NCBI RefSeq assembly: GCF_026241195.1
Contig: NZ_JAPFQO010000011.1
Coordinates: 124,001-188,000 of the forward strand
Direction: 5' to 3'
Length of the DNA stretch: 64,000 bases
Source: Pontibacter anaerobius
GTDB lineage: Bacteria; Bacteroidota; Bacteroidia; Cytophagales; Hymenobacteraceae
The notes beneath the pieces are model-generated. The model searched no databases. It saw nothing but the letters and a program-made list of their open reading frames with translations, and was not told where the DNA came from. The position numbers and the translations under genes were made by a program. This document shows positions 37,007 through 45,480 of the stretch, one piece after another (positions within the stretch are counted from its first letter, which is position 1; each line of letters begins with the position of its first letter).

Positions 37007-38893
37007 ATGAGTAATTCTCCAGAAAATTTCGACTGGGACAAGTTTGAGTCTCAGGGTTTCGGTGCTGGCTACAGCAAAGCTGAGAAAGCCGAAATGGAAA
37101 AAATGTATGACGACACCCTGACTACCGTACAGGAGCAGGAGGTTGTTACCGGAACTGTTGTAGGTGTTACTGATCGTGACGTAATCCTGAACATCGGTTT
37201 CAAATCTGATGGCCTTGTGTCTATCTCTGAATTCAGAGATATGCCCGACCTTAAGCCAGGCGATCAGGTAGAAGTATTTATTGAAGACCAGGAAGACCCG
37301 AACGGTCAGCTTATCTTGTCCCGCAAGAAGGCGAAAATCGTTAGTGCCTGGGCTAAGATTTACGACGCACTTGAGAACGACAACGTTCTGGAGGGTGTTG
37401 TTAAGAGAAGAACCAAGGGTGGTCTTATCATGGATATCCATGGTGTGGAGGCCTTCTTGCCAGGATCTCAGATCGACGTGAAGCCGATCCGCGACTTCGA
37501 CGTGTTCGTAGGCAAGAAAATGGAAGTGAAAGTTGTGAAAATCAACGCCGCTTTCGACAACGTGGTTGTATCTCACAAAGTACTTATCGAGAAAGACCTG
37601 GAGCAGCAGCGTGCCGCTATCCTGAACAACTTGGAAAAAGGTCAGGTTCTGGAAGGCGTTATCAAGAACATGACAAACTTCGGTGTGTTCATCGACCTTG
37701 GTGGCGTAGACGGTCTGCTTCACATCACAGATATTTCTTGGGGCCGCATCAACCACCCAGAGGAAGTATTGCAGCTTGACCAGAAGGTGAACGTGGTAGT
37801 TCTTGACTTTGATGAAGACAAGAAGCGTATCTCCTTGGGCATGAAGCAGCTTACACCGCACCCTTGGGATGCGCTTCCTGCTGAGATCGAGGTTGGCTCT
37901 AAAGTTAAAGGCAAAATCGTTAACGTGGCTGACTACGGTGCATTCCTGGAACTGATGCCAGGCGTAGAAGGTCTGATCCACGTTTCTGAAATGTCTTGGT
38001 CACAGCACCTGCGTAACCCACAGGACTTCATCAAGCAAGGCGACGAGGTAGAGGCAGTAGTGCTGACACTGGACCGCGAAGAGCGTAAAATGTCTTTGGG
38101 CATTAAGCAGCTTACTGAAGATCCATGGACGAAGGAGGATGTGTTGACGAAGTACGCTATCGGCACGAAGCACACTGGTATCGTTCGTAACCTGACAAAC
38201 TTCGGTCTGTTCCTGGAGCTGGAAGAAGGTGTTGACGGTCTGGTACACGTATCTGACCTGTCTTGGACTAAGAAGATCAAGCACCCATCTGAGTTCGTGA
38301 AAGTTGGCGAGAACCTGGACGTAGTTGTTCTGGAGCTGGACGTTCCTAACAGAAGACTGGCGCTTGGCCACAAGCAGCTGGAGGAGAACCCTTGGGATAC
38401 GTTCGAGTCTGTGTTCAACATTGGTTCTGTGCACAAAGCTACAGTTCTTGAGAAATCAGACAGAGGCGCGACACTGGAGCTGCCTTACGGCATCGAAGGT
38501 TTCACTTTCCCTAAAGGTCTGGTGAAAGAAGACGGCTCTCAGGTTGAGGCAGGTGAGACACTTGACTTCAAAGTAACTGAGTTCTCTAAAGACGATCGTA
38601 AGATCATCCTTTCGCACACTGCTACTCACTCTGAAGTAGAGTCTTCTAGAGCTGCAAGAGCTACTAAGAAAGCTACTCCTGCTACAGGTGAGAAGAAAGA
38701 GAAAGCTCCTAAGGTTCAGAAAGAAGTAGAGAACAAGTCTACTCTTGGTGACCTGGATGCACTTTCTGCCCTGAAAGAGCAGATGCTGGAGAATGAGAAA
38801 GAGGCTGGTGTTAAGAAGTTAGAGGCTGCTGCCGCAAAAAAGGCAAAAGACACTAACGAAGACGAAGCTTCTGAAGAAGAGAACAACGCTTAA
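37007..38893 (+). CDS. rpsA: 30S ribosomal protein S1
   Basis: 628 residues containing six S1/OB-fold domains from about residue 45 to 545. The last four are near-identical repeats with GVFIDLGGVDGLLHITDISW, FLELMPGVEGLIHVSEMSW and FLELEEGVDGLVHVSDLSW. The N-terminal extension (about 40 residues) and an acidic/lysine-rich C-terminal tail (from about 545) are typical of Bacteroidota S1. It unwinds and docks mRNAs on the 30S subunit, which matters in a phylum with little use of Shine-Dalgarno pairing. Codon choice looks optimised, and the word AAGTATA is absent from this gene. A strong terminator follows. Confidence 0.97.
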   Translation: MSNSPENFDWDKFESQGFGAGYSKAEKAEMEKMYDDTLTTVQEQEVVTGTVVGVTDRDVILNIGFKSDGLVSISEFRDMPDLKPGDQVEVFIEDQEDPNGQLILSRKKAKIVSAWAKIYDALENDNVLEGVVKRRTKGGLIMDIHGVEAFLPGSQIDVKPIRDFDVFVGKKMEVKVVKINAAFDNVVVSHKVLIEKDLEQQRAAILNNLEKGQVLEGVIKNMTNFGVFIDLGGVDGLLHITDISWGRINHPEEVLQLDQKVNVVVLDFDEDKKRISLGMKQLTPHPWDALPAEIEVGSKVKGKIVNVADYGAFLELMPGVEGLIHVSEMSWSQHLRNPQDFIKQGDEVEAVVLTLDREERKMSLGIKQLTEDPWTKEDVLTKYAIGTKHTGIVRNLTNFGLFLELEEGVDGLVHVSDLSWTKKIKHPSEFVKVGENLDVVVLELDVPNRRLALGHKQLEENPWDTFESVFNIGSVHKATVLEKSDRGATLELPYGIEGFTFPKGLVKEDGSQVEAGETLDFKVTEFSKDDRKIILSHTATHSEVESSRAARATKKATPATGEKKEKAPKVQKEVENKSTLGDLDALSALKEQMLENEKEAGVKKLEAAAAKKAKDTNEDEASEEENNA

Positions 38894-38920
38894 TTAATCT
38901 TTAAGCTTGTTATACAACAG

Positions 38921-38949
38921 AAAGCCCCGGAGCAATCCGGGGCTTTTTT
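38921..38949 (+). terminator. rpsA terminator
   Basis: AAAGCCCCGG at 38921-38930 pairs with CCGGGGCTTT ending at 38946, with a 6-nt loop (AGCAAT) and a following T run. It lies 27 bp past the rpsA stop. Confidence 0.93.
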
Positions 38950-39053
38950 GTTTTTATACTTTTGGTTGTTAAATTATGATAGAATAGCCTAAATAAAAGG
39001 TCGAAGGAATGTTGGTTTCCTTCGCCATAATGCAGATAAACGTCATAGTGACT

Positions 39054-39075
39054 TTTACACAGTAGTTGGCAGTAA
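39054..39075 (+). repeat. Cassette-like boundary, right-end copy (site A)
   Basis: TTTACACAGTAGTTGGCAGTAA precedes the ATG at 39090. It matches the sequence before the next gene (39608-39630, TTTATACAAGCCGTTGGAAATAA) at most positions. Both lie 10-15 bp upstream of a start codon. No left half is recognisable here. Confidence 0.5.
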
Positions 39076-39089
39076 CCAGAAAGTATAAA

Positions 39090-39578
39090 ATGGAAAAGAA
39101 CAGCAAAAATATTGGTGGAGGCTCTGCTATTTTAGGGCAAGCTATGCTGCTACTTTTCTTTGTTCCTTTTTGCCTGTTCCTGCTTTACATTATCACCAGA
39201 AACTTCTCTATCGAAGGTGTAGCATTTGTATCGGTTATTCTTGTTCTTAGTATACTCGTTGTCGTTCACGCTTATACCTACGCAGACATTTACTTAGAAG
39301 GAGACAACATCATAGTCAAGAAGTTGTTCTATGTAAAATCTAAACCGATAGCAGCATATAGAACGGTAGAGCAGGCAATTATGCCATTGAAATACTGTAT
39401 CATATTTCAAGATGGAAGTAAAGCATGTTTTGTACTTTCAATCTCAAGCATATTTCGGCATGTGATAAGTTCAGACCCTAATAGGGTACTAAAAGAACTA
39501 AGGTTTGAGTTTCAAAGGCTAAAGCAGGAACGCTCTATCATAGAACAAAAGAATGGCAGCTGCCAACAAGGCATATAA
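39090..39578 (+). CDS. Two-helix membrane protein with PH-like domain, unknown function
   Basis: 162 residues from the ATG at 39090 (MEKNSKNIGGGSA). Two membrane helices (about 14-35, MLLLFFVPFCLFLLYII, and 43-64, FVSVILVLSILVVVHAY) are followed by a cytosolic beta-rich domain. That domain opens DIYLEGDNIIVKKLF and continues with YCIIFQDGSKACFVLSI, resembling bacterial PH domains. The base composition is AT-rich relative to the core genes. The last codons (SCQQGI) and the stop lie inside the boundary element at 39560. The next gene has the same architecture. I do not recognise a family. Confidence 0.7.
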   Translation: MEKNSKNIGGGSAILGQAMLLLFFVPFCLFLLYIITRNFSIEGVAFVSVILVLSILVVVHAYTYADIYLEGDNIIVKKLFYVKSKPIAAYRTVEQAIMPLKYCIIFQDGSKACFVLSISSIFRHVISSDPNRVLKELRFEFQRLKQERSIIEQKNGSCQQGI

Positions 39579-39627
39579 GCCACACTTCGGCTTTGCCTCG
39601 TTCGCCTTTTATACAAGCCGTTGGAAA
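39560..39627 (+). repeat. Cassette-like boundary element, complete copy (site B)
   Basis: It begins TGCCAACAAGGCATATAA and ends TTATACAAGCCGTTGGA. CCAAC at 39563-39567 can pair with GTTGG at 39620-39624, and TATAA with TTATA further in, separated by unpaired spacers. An inner hairpin AAGCC...GGCTT is at about 39577-39593. The overall shape resembles a recombination hairpin site, but the core does not match the integron attC consensus. Confidence 0.5.
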
Positions 39628-39639
39628 TAATTCTAAAAT

Positions 39640-40095
39640 ATGAAAACAATAGGTTATTCAGTTGGAATTAAGGTATTTCTGATAGTAGCTCTTACAGCGG
39701 GGATATTACTCTCTTTTTGGGCTGGTTTGTACTATATAGAAGAAGGCGAGCTTTATCTACTAATAGCTGTAGTACTGCCCCTATTCCTATTTTGTACCAT
39801 AGGTCTATGGTATACTTTTAAATTCAGACTACTTATAACAGAGGAGTTTATTGAGCAACAAGGGCTTCTTAATCCTACCAAGCTCTACTTTGAACAGGTT
39901 AGACATCTATACTTGTATGAAAATGAAATGATTCTAAAAGGCGGAGGTGCCAAGATTAGAATAACCTCCGATTTACAAAACCAAAGAGAGGTTATAAACC
40001 ATTTGCTACAAGTTCTAAATGGCAATCCAAATATTGAATTGAATGGGGATAAAAAGGCTATCGAGGCTGCTAATGTTAAAAAGCAGATTTTATAG
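39640..40095 (+). CDS. Two-helix membrane protein with PH-like domain, unknown function
   Basis: 151 residues. Membrane helices are at about 9-31 (VFLIVALTAGILLSFWAGLYY) and 37-58 (LYLLIAVVLPLFLFCTIGLWY). A beta-rich domain (FRLLITEEFIEQQGLLNPTK, then VRHLYLYENEMILKGGGAKI) and an amphipathic helix (QREVINHLLQVL) follow, the order of a bacterial PH domain. It mirrors the preceding gene in architecture though not closely in sequence. It is bounded by related repeats on both sides. Function unknown. Confidence 0.7.
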   Translation: MKTIGYSVGIKVFLIVALTAGILLSFWAGLYYIEEGELYLLIAVVLPLFLFCTIGLWYTFKFRLLITEEFIEQQGLLNPTKLYFEQVRHLYLYENEMILKGGGAKIRITSDLQNQREVINHLLQVLNGNPNIELNGDKKAIEAANVKKQIL

Positions 40096-40134
40096 AATCA
40101 TACTTGTAGAGCAGGAAAAGAAATGAATCACAAT

Positions 40135-40196
40135 TGCCAACAACGTGTATACTCCATGCTTGGCTACGCCTTGCGCATCGTCTACACCATTACGCT
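40135..40196 (+). repeat. Cassette-like boundary, left-end copy (site C)
   Basis: TGCCAACAACGTGTATACTC at 40135 aligns with the start of site B (TGCCAACAAGGCATATAAGC), and GGCTACGCCTTGCGCATCG continues the similarity with its GGCTTTGCCTCGTTCGCC. The expected right end with GTTGG is not present, so this copy is incomplete. It follows the second membrane-protein gene by 40 bp. Confidence 0.45.
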
Positions 40197-40314
40197 ACCT
40201 CAAAAACTCGAAACACCCTTTGCAGGCTGTTTGTAAACTTACTCCACCAACAATTTGAGCATCAAAGTAAAATAGGAGCGGCGCCGCTGCTTCGTAAAAA
40301 ATAAGGCTTTAAAG

Positions 40315-40345
40315 TTTGACAAGTATACTTCTCTATGTATATTTG
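40315..40345 (+). promoter_or_regulatory. tRNA-Cys promoter
   Basis: TTTG at 40315-40318 and TATATTTG at 40338-40345, separated by 19 bp, match the Bacteroidota housekeeping consensus exactly. The palindrome AAGTATACTT at 40321-40330 sits in the spacer. The tRNA begins 15 bp after the -7 element. Confidence 0.85.
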
Positions 40346-40360
40346 CACTCCCAATCACAC

Positions 40361-40431
40361 GGTAACGTGGCCGAGTGGCTAGGCTCAGCTCTGCAAAAGC
40401 TGCTACAGCGGTTCGAATCCGCTCGTTACCT
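40361..40431 (+). tRNA. tRNA-Cys (GCA anticodon)
   Basis: All helices can be drawn. The acceptor is GGTAACG/CGTTACC. The D stem is GCC/GGC. The anticodon stem CAGCT/AGCTG has loop CTGCAAA, giving anticodon GCA, and the T stem AGCGG/CCGCT has loop TTCGAAT. The discriminator base is T, as expected for cysteine tRNAs. CCA is not encoded. Confidence 0.96.
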
Positions 40432-40433
40432 CT

Positions 40434-40466
40434 AAAGCCCGCTAAGTATACTTAGCGGGCTTTTTG
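40434..40466 (+). terminator. tRNA-Cys terminator built on a 30-bp palindrome
   Basis: Positions 40434-40463 are a perfect palindrome centred between 40448 and 40449, whose core is CTAAGTATACTTAG, followed by a T run to 40465. The core is an inverted pair of the repeated word AAGTATA. Confidence 0.9.
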
Positions 40467-40787
40467 TTTGTCCACTCTCTTCGTCCACTAGGGCGTAAGT
40501 ATACCTCCATACCTTCACAACTTTCTTGCTGTAGTTTAATCTTTTGGCATCTAAATCCGTAATGTCGATAACCAAGTTGATTTATGGCAGCCACTGTGCA
40601 CGCCTTATTAACGCTTTAAACCAAAACAAAATCGCACAAATTGTTCATGTTCTGATATTTATAAATTGTACTGTATAGCAGGAGTAGCATATCCTGCAGA
40701 AGTGGGCATAGGGCATGAAACACGAAGTATGAAAAGGGGCATAGCCCCGATTAGCGTAAACGCATAGCTTAGACAGCGATAAAAAGA
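40467..40787. other. Leader/intergenic region upstream of cphA
   Basis: About 320 bp without a gene. Two short hairpins lie near cphA: GCAGGA/TCCTGC at 40678-40697 and GGGGC/GCCCC at 40736-40748. I see no clear TTTG/TAnnTTTG pair and no remnant of a cyanophycinase gene. Confidence 0.55.
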
Positions 40788-43415
40788 ATGAAAATTATAG
40801 ATTTGCGCATCATGCGCGGGCCAAACTACTGGTCAGTTAAGCACCCTAAACTTATCGTTTTAAAACTGGCGCTTGATGAGCTTAGCCAGAAATCCACTAA
40901 CGAGGTTCCCCATTTTTTGTCACGCTTAAAGAAAATGTTCCCGGGCATGATGCGCCACCGTGCGGGGGAGGGCGTAGAAGGCGGTTTTTTTAAAGTAGTG
41001 CAGGAAGGCACTACCTTCGGCCACGTAGTACAACATGTGGCGCTGGAGTTGCAAACCATGGCGGGTATGGAGAGCGGTTACGGCCGTTGCTACCCTGCCC
41101 CCGAAGAAGGCCACCAAACGGTAGTCTACTCATACCAGGAGGAAAGGGCCGGGGAGTATGCAGCCTATGCGGCCGTGCGTATTACAAAGGCTTTGGTAGC
41201 GGGCGAGAACTATAAAGTAAGTGAAGACATCACACGCCTACACGATATTAGGGAGGACGAGTACTTTGGGCCTAGCACCTATTCTATTGTGTCGGAAGCG
41301 GTGAGCCGGGGTATACCTTACATCCGCCTTAATCGCCACTCGCTGATACAATTGGGCTACGGGGTGCACCAAAAGCGCATACAGGCTACCATGACATCAA
41401 GCACCGCTTGCTTTGCTGTAGAGATTGCAGGCGATAAGAAAGCCACCAAAGACATTTTAGCAGAAGCAGGTATTCCTGTGCCGAAAGGAAGAACAATCTA
41501 TGAGCCGGAAGAGCTGAAGAAGGCTCTTAGCTGGTTAGGATTCCCGGTCGTGATAAAGCCGCTGGACGGCAACCACGGCAAAGGTGCTACAATCAACATT
41601 ACTAATTTAAAGGATGCACAGAAGGGCTTTGCGGAGGCCAAGAAGTACTCACCCGGCGTAATGGTGGAGCAATATATCCAAGGCTATGATTTCAGGCTGC
41701 TGGTTATTAATGGCAAGTTTGTGGCCGCTGCCAAACGAACACCCGCTATGGTAACCGGCGATGGTATTTCTACCATTAAACAGCTCATCGATAAAGAGAA
41801 CACTGACCCGAGAAGGGGCATTGGGCACGAGAAAGCGCTAACCAAGATAAAGCTGGACAAGCATACGGACAACATTCTCAAAAGCCTGAACCTGACCACT
41901 AAGTCGGTGCTGGCGGCAGGAGAGGTACTGTACCTTAAAAGTACAGCAAACATTAGCACCGGTGGTACGGCTACGGATGTAAGCGACCTGGTGGACCCTT
42001 ATAACATTCTGATGGCAGAACGCATCGCCGGCCTGATCGGGTTAGATATCTGCGGCATAGATGTGATGACCACTGACATTGCCATACCTCTAGTTGAGTC
42101 GCGCGGTGCAGTGTTGGAAGTAAATGCAGCGCCAGGGTTCAGGATGCACATTTCGCCGACTTACGGTTTGCCTCGCAATGTAGCCGAGCCAGTAGTGGAC
42201 ATGCTTTTCCCGAGAAACAAACCTGCCCGCATCCCGATCATCGCGGTAACAGGTACAAATGGCAAAACCACCACCACCCGCCTCATCTCCCACATGGTGA
42301 AGCACAAAGGATATCAGGTTGGCTATACTACCACTGAAGGTATTTACATTCAGGATAAGCTACTGGAGAAAGGCGATACAACAGGCTCTTACAGCGCCCA
42401 GTTCGTGCTAAAAGACCCGACCGTTAATTTTGCCGTGCTGGAGTGTGCCAGGGGAGGGTTACTGCGCTCCGGCCTCGGTTTTGAGCAATGCGATATTGGC
42501 ATTGTAACCAACGTGAGTTCTGACCACCTGGGGCTGGGAGACATTCATACGCTGGAAGAACTGGCGCGCCTTAAGGCTGTGGTTCCTAAGAGCGTGAGCA
42601 AAGATGGCTACGCTGTGCTTAATGCCGATGATGACCTGGTTTATGGTATGGCAGAAGGTCTTGACTGTAAAGTGGCGTTCTTTAGTATGGATGAAAATAA
42701 CCCGCGCATACTAAAGCACATTGCCAAAGGCGGACTGGCTGCAGTATTTGAGAACGGCTACATCTCTATTTTCAAGAATAGCTATAAGATCAGGATAGAC
42801 CGCGTGGCTGACGTGCCGCTGACGTTTGGTGGAAAGGCCAGGTTTAACATTGAGAACATACTTGCCGCTGCTTTGGCCGGATATATTTCGCATTTCGAGA
42901 TCGAGGATATTAAGACTTCGCTTCGCACGTTCATACCTTCTCCGAGCAAAACTCCGGGCCGTATGAACCTGTTTAAGTTTCCTACGTTTGAGGTCTTGGT
43001 AGACTACGCGCACAATGTTGGCGGACTGAAAGCCATCGGTGATTACATGAGTGCGCTGGAGGTAAGTAAAAAGGTAGGCATTGTGGCGGCAGTGGGCGAT
43101 CGGCGTCAAGAGGATTTCTATGAAATTGGCCGTGTGTCGGGGGAGATTTTTGATGAGATCATTGTGCGTCTGGATGCTGACCTGCGCGGCAAAACGGCAG
43201 AAGAGATTATGGGCCCGGTACTGAAGGGAATTGAGGATACCGCCCCGGAGAAGCAAGTGCACCAGATCCCACAGGAAATGCGCGCCATTGCCTTTGCGTT
43301 GGAAAATGCCGAGCCGGGATCCCTAGTTGCTATCTTTACCGAGGATGTGCACGAATCCGTGAAAATGGTAGAGAGTTTCAAGGTAATTCAGGATCGGAAG
43401 GTTTTTGTAGAATAA
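40788..43415 (+). CDS. cphA: Cyanophycin synthetase
   Basis: 875 residues, the usual size of CphA1. The N-terminal domain includes GHVVQHVALELQTMAGMESG near 75-95. The ATP-grasp domain (about 220-480) has VVIKPLDGNHGKGATINI and adds Asp to the backbone. The Mur ligase-like domain starts with the P-loop AVTGTNGKTTTTRLISHM near 487-504 and adds Arg to the side chain, with VLECARGGLLRSGLGF and FPTFEVLVDYAHNVGG as further signatures. It polymerises multi-L-arginyl-poly-L-aspartate as a nitrogen store. A cyanophycinase gene, commonly its partner, is not adjacent. Confidence 0.96.
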   Translation: MKIIDLRIMRGPNYWSVKHPKLIVLKLALDELSQKSTNEVPHFLSRLKKMFPGMMRHRAGEGVEGGFFKVVQEGTTFGHVVQHVALELQTMAGMESGYGRCYPAPEEGHQTVVYSYQEERAGEYAAYAAVRITKALVAGENYKVSEDITRLHDIREDEYFGPSTYSIVSEAVSRGIPYIRLNRHSLIQLGYGVHQKRIQATMTSSTACFAVEIAGDKKATKDILAEAGIPVPKGRTIYEPEELKKALSWLGFPVVIKPLDGNHGKGATINITNLKDAQKGFAEAKKYSPGVMVEQYIQGYDFRLLVINGKFVAAAKRTPAMVTGDGISTIKQLIDKENTDPRRGIGHEKALTKIKLDKHTDNILKSLNLTTKSVLAAGEVLYLKSTANISTGGTATDVSDLVDPYNILMAERIAGLIGLDICGIDVMTTDIAIPLVESRGAVLEVNAAPGFRMHISPTYGLPRNVAEPVVDMLFPRNKPARIPIIAVTGTNGKTTTTRLISHMVKHKGYQVGYTTTEGIYIQDKLLEKGDTTGSYSAQFVLKDPTVNFAVLECARGGLLRSGLGFEQCDIGIVTNVSSDHLGLGDIHTLEELARLKAVVPKSVSKDGYAVLNADDDLVYGMAEGLDCKVAFFSMDENNPRILKHIAKGGLAAVFENGYISIFKNSYKIRIDRVADVPLTFGGKARFNIENILAAALAGYISHFEIEDIKTSLRTFIPSPSKTPGRMNLFKFPTFEVLVDYAHNVGGLKAIGDYMSALEVSKKVGIVAAVGDRRQEDFYEIGRVSGEIFDEIIVRLDADLRGKTAEEIMGPVLKGIEDTAPEKQVHQIPQEMRAIAFALENAEPGSLVAIFTEDVHESVKMVESFKVIQDRKVFVE

Positions 43416-43476
43416 AGCCCCGAATGACCGCGTTAGACAATTAATAAAAGAAAGATATAAATGTGAACGATGGACT

Positions 43477-43508
43477 AAAGCCCTTGCCCTTAGGTTAGGG
43501 CTTTTTTT
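43477..43508 (+). terminator. cphA terminator
   Basis: AAAGCCCT at 43477-43484 pairs with AGGGCTTT at 43497-43504 around a 12-nt loop, followed by a T run. It lies 62 bp past the cphA stop. Confidence 0.85.
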
Positions 43509-43560
43509 ATGCCCGGAGATAAGCTGGTCAGAAATTCACGTTTATGCTTATGGTCCGTCA

Positions 43561-43600
43561 AGCGAAAAAAGAAAAGCCCCTGCTGTAAAGCAGGGGCTTC
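43561..43600 (-). terminator. Terminator of the coiled-coil membrane protein gene
   Basis: AAGCCCCTGCT at 43574-43584 pairs with AGCAGGGGCTT at 43589-43599 around a 4-nt GTAA loop. On the minus strand it is followed by TTCTTTTTTCG. It serves the gene ending at 43626. Confidence 0.88.
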
Positions 43601-43625
43601 ATACTTTGGCTAAAAGTATAAGTTT

Positions 43626-44567
43626 TTATTTCAGAACGAAAGTCGTCTTTCCAATCAGGAAGCCGTCTGCGTAGAGCTCTACCGTGTGCTCACCTTTTTT
43701 GTACTCAGCGTTCTTGTCGTAAGTAAAGCTAAGTGCCTGCTGGGTGTTGTCAAACACGAAATCGCGCTTAGCTGTGTAGTACATGTCTTCGCCATCAATC
43801 TGGAACGTGCCAGAACCTGTAGACAGGTTGTAAAGTGCAGCTCCGTCCGGCTCAATCATACGCATGTAAACCGTTTTAGGCTCTTTTTTAGCTACTTCGT
43901 TGCTGGCAAGCTTAAAGTCGATACGCAGTTTGTCCACACGTTTGGCTCTAAACTCGTTATCATCGTCTTCTTTCTCCTTGCCACGTTGGTTAATGATGTT
44001 CACGTTCAGTCCCTGCGCTTCAAGTCTGGAGGCAACGCGTACCTTCTGGTTAAGCTCTGCGTTGGTGGAGCGCATGGTAGTAAGGCTGTCCGTCATGCGG
44101 GTTTGCGTGGTTTTCAGGTCGGTATTCTCTGTAAACAGTACCTCGTTATCCTGCTTCAGCTGGGCAATTTCCTGATCTTTCTCCTGCAGTTGCTTCTCAA
44201 AAGCGCTGGCTCTGTCACGGAAACGGCGCTGGTCAGCCAGGCTATAGCTTCTTTTTCTGAAGCCGCGCAACTCATCCAGGTCAGCTGAGATAGAGGCAAT
44301 CTGCGACTCAAGCGAATCATTTTCCAGGCCCATGGCAGACAGTTCCTGGCTCTGACGCTCAAAATCAGCCTTCAGTGCCTCGTATACCTTAATCTGGTTC
44401 TCCAGTTCACTGTTCTTTACCTTAATAATCTCGGCCTGCTCTTCTGTTTTTTCCTTTTTCTGATAATTCATGTAGATCAGAATGCCATTGATGCTGATAA
44501 GCACAACCAGGAGGCCTCCAATTAAAAGCTTGCGGTTACTACGATTCTCAGGAGTGTTTGTAGACAT
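43626..44567 (-). CDS. Membrane-anchored coiled-coil protein, unknown function
   Basis: 313 residues. One N-terminal membrane helix (about 13-32, KLLIGGLLVVLISINGILIY) is followed by a long coiled coil (about 40-190) rich in Glu, Gln, Lys and Leu. A C-terminal globular beta domain (about 205-313) contains KTVYMRMIEPDGAAL and EHTVELYADGFLIGKTTFVL. The C-terminal part looks like an extracytoplasmic beta-sandwich. Relatives exist in many Cytophagales and are sometimes misnamed as chromosome-partition proteins because of the coiled coil. It is transcribed alone between two terminators. Confidence 0.75.
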   Translation of the reverse strand: MSTNTPENRSNRKLLIGGLLVVLISINGILIYMNYQKKEKTEEQAEIIKVKNSELENQIKVYEALKADFERQSQELSAMGLENDSLESQIASISADLDELRGFRKRSYSLADQRRFRDRASAFEKQLQEKDQEIAQLKQDNEVLFTENTDLKTTQTRMTDSLTTMRSTNAELNQKVRVASRLEAQGLNVNIINQRGKEKEDDDNEFRAKRVDKLRIDFKLASNEVAKKEPKTVYMRMIEPDGAALYNLSTGSGTFQIDGEDMYYTAKRDFVFDNTQQALSFTYDKNAEYKKGEHTVELYADGFLIGKTTFVLK

Positions 44568-44677
44568 ATATTAAATGTTTGATTACCCAATGTTATAGGT
44601 TAGTTTTATGACATACACTAAAATCAGACTTAGTGCAAAAGTCAAATATATAAATTTGGTTTTATAATTGAAGCAAG

Positions 44678-45277
44678 ATGAACCAAGATTTTAATGCAGC
44701 TTATTGGCAGCAGCGCTACCGGCAGAACCAGACTGGCTGGGACGTTGGAGGTATAACGCCGCCGCTGAAAGAATATTTTGACCACCTGAAAAACAAAGAT
44801 CTGCGGATTTTGATTCCGGGGTGCGGCAATGCCTATGAGGCTGAATACCTGCATAAAAATGGTTTTAAGGCTGTTTATGTGGCAGACGTGGCTGAGGCGC
44901 CGCTACAGAATTTCCTGGGCCGCGTTCCGGATTTTCCGCAGGACCATTTGTTGCGGCAGGATTTTTTCTCGTTGCAAGGGCCTTTCGACCTGATGGTGGA
45001 GCAGACTTTTTTCTGTGCCCTCAACCCGCAGCTGCGTGCTGCTTATGCCCTTAAATGCCACGAACTGCTGCAGCCAGAAGGCAAACTGATGGGCTTGTTG
45101 TTTGATACTACTTTTGAAAAAGCGGGCCCTCCGTTTGGCGGTGACCGCGAAGAGTACAAGATATACTTTGCGCCATACTTTGATTTTATACACTTCGAAA
45201 CGGCTTATAACTCCATTCCTCCCCGGCAGGGTAAGGAGCTTTTTATGTTGCTGCAGGCGAAGCAAATCCAAGTATAA
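44678..45277 (+). CDS. SAM-dependent methyltransferase (thiopurine methyltransferase family)
   Basis: 199 residues. NAAYWQQRYRQNQTGWDVGG and the SAM-binding loop ILIPGCGNAYEAEYL (about 44-58) are typical of the TPMT-like group. LVEQTFFCALNPQLR and GLLFDTTFEKAGPPFGGD are further family segments. Bacterial members methylate thiols, halides or metalloids such as tellurite and selenite, and the natural substrate here is unknown. It is a single-gene unit ending in CAAGTATAA, so its last codons include the repeated AAGTATA word. Confidence 0.87.
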   Translation: MNQDFNAAYWQQRYRQNQTGWDVGGITPPLKEYFDHLKNKDLRILIPGCGNAYEAEYLHKNGFKAVYVADVAEAPLQNFLGRVPDFPQDHLLRQDFFSLQGPFDLMVEQTFFCALNPQLRAAYALKCHELLQPEGKLMGLLFDTTFEKAGPPFGGDREEYKIYFAPYFDFIHFETAYNSIPPRQGKELFMLLQAKQIQV

Positions 45278-45436
45278 ATAATACTTTAAAGTATGGTTGA
45301 TTCAGGTCATGCCGCAATTTGCCGAATCATAACCTGTGGCAGGAAATAGTTTAGGAGCTTACTTAACAAACAACTATCCTGTAACCCGAATTAACGCTCT
45401 GAGTCTTAAACTCTCCAACTCTTTAACTTTTCTAAC

Positions 45437-45444
45437 TACCTTTG
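45437..45444 (+). promoter_or_regulatory. Candidate -7 element of kdsA
   Basis: TACCTTTG fits TAnnTTTG and ends 36 bp before the kdsA ATG. No TTTG is present at the expected -33 position. Confidence 0.4.
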
Positions 45445-45480
45445 TAGTGCCGGAAAGGCGAGTATAAAAGTATAAAACCT

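Noticed and set aside
36983-37981. 332-codon minus-strand ORF opposite rpsA
   Set aside because: It mirrors the conserved S1 repeats, has no family features and lacks its own promoter. It is a coding shadow.
39560-39627. Integron attC site
   Set aside because: The outer core is TGCCAAC rather than RYYYAAC, and no integron integrase is in the window. It is kept only as a cassette-like repeat.
40361-40466. tRNA-Cys as an integration site of a mobile island
   Set aside because: No integrase, no second partial tRNA copy and no phage or plasmid genes are seen nearby.
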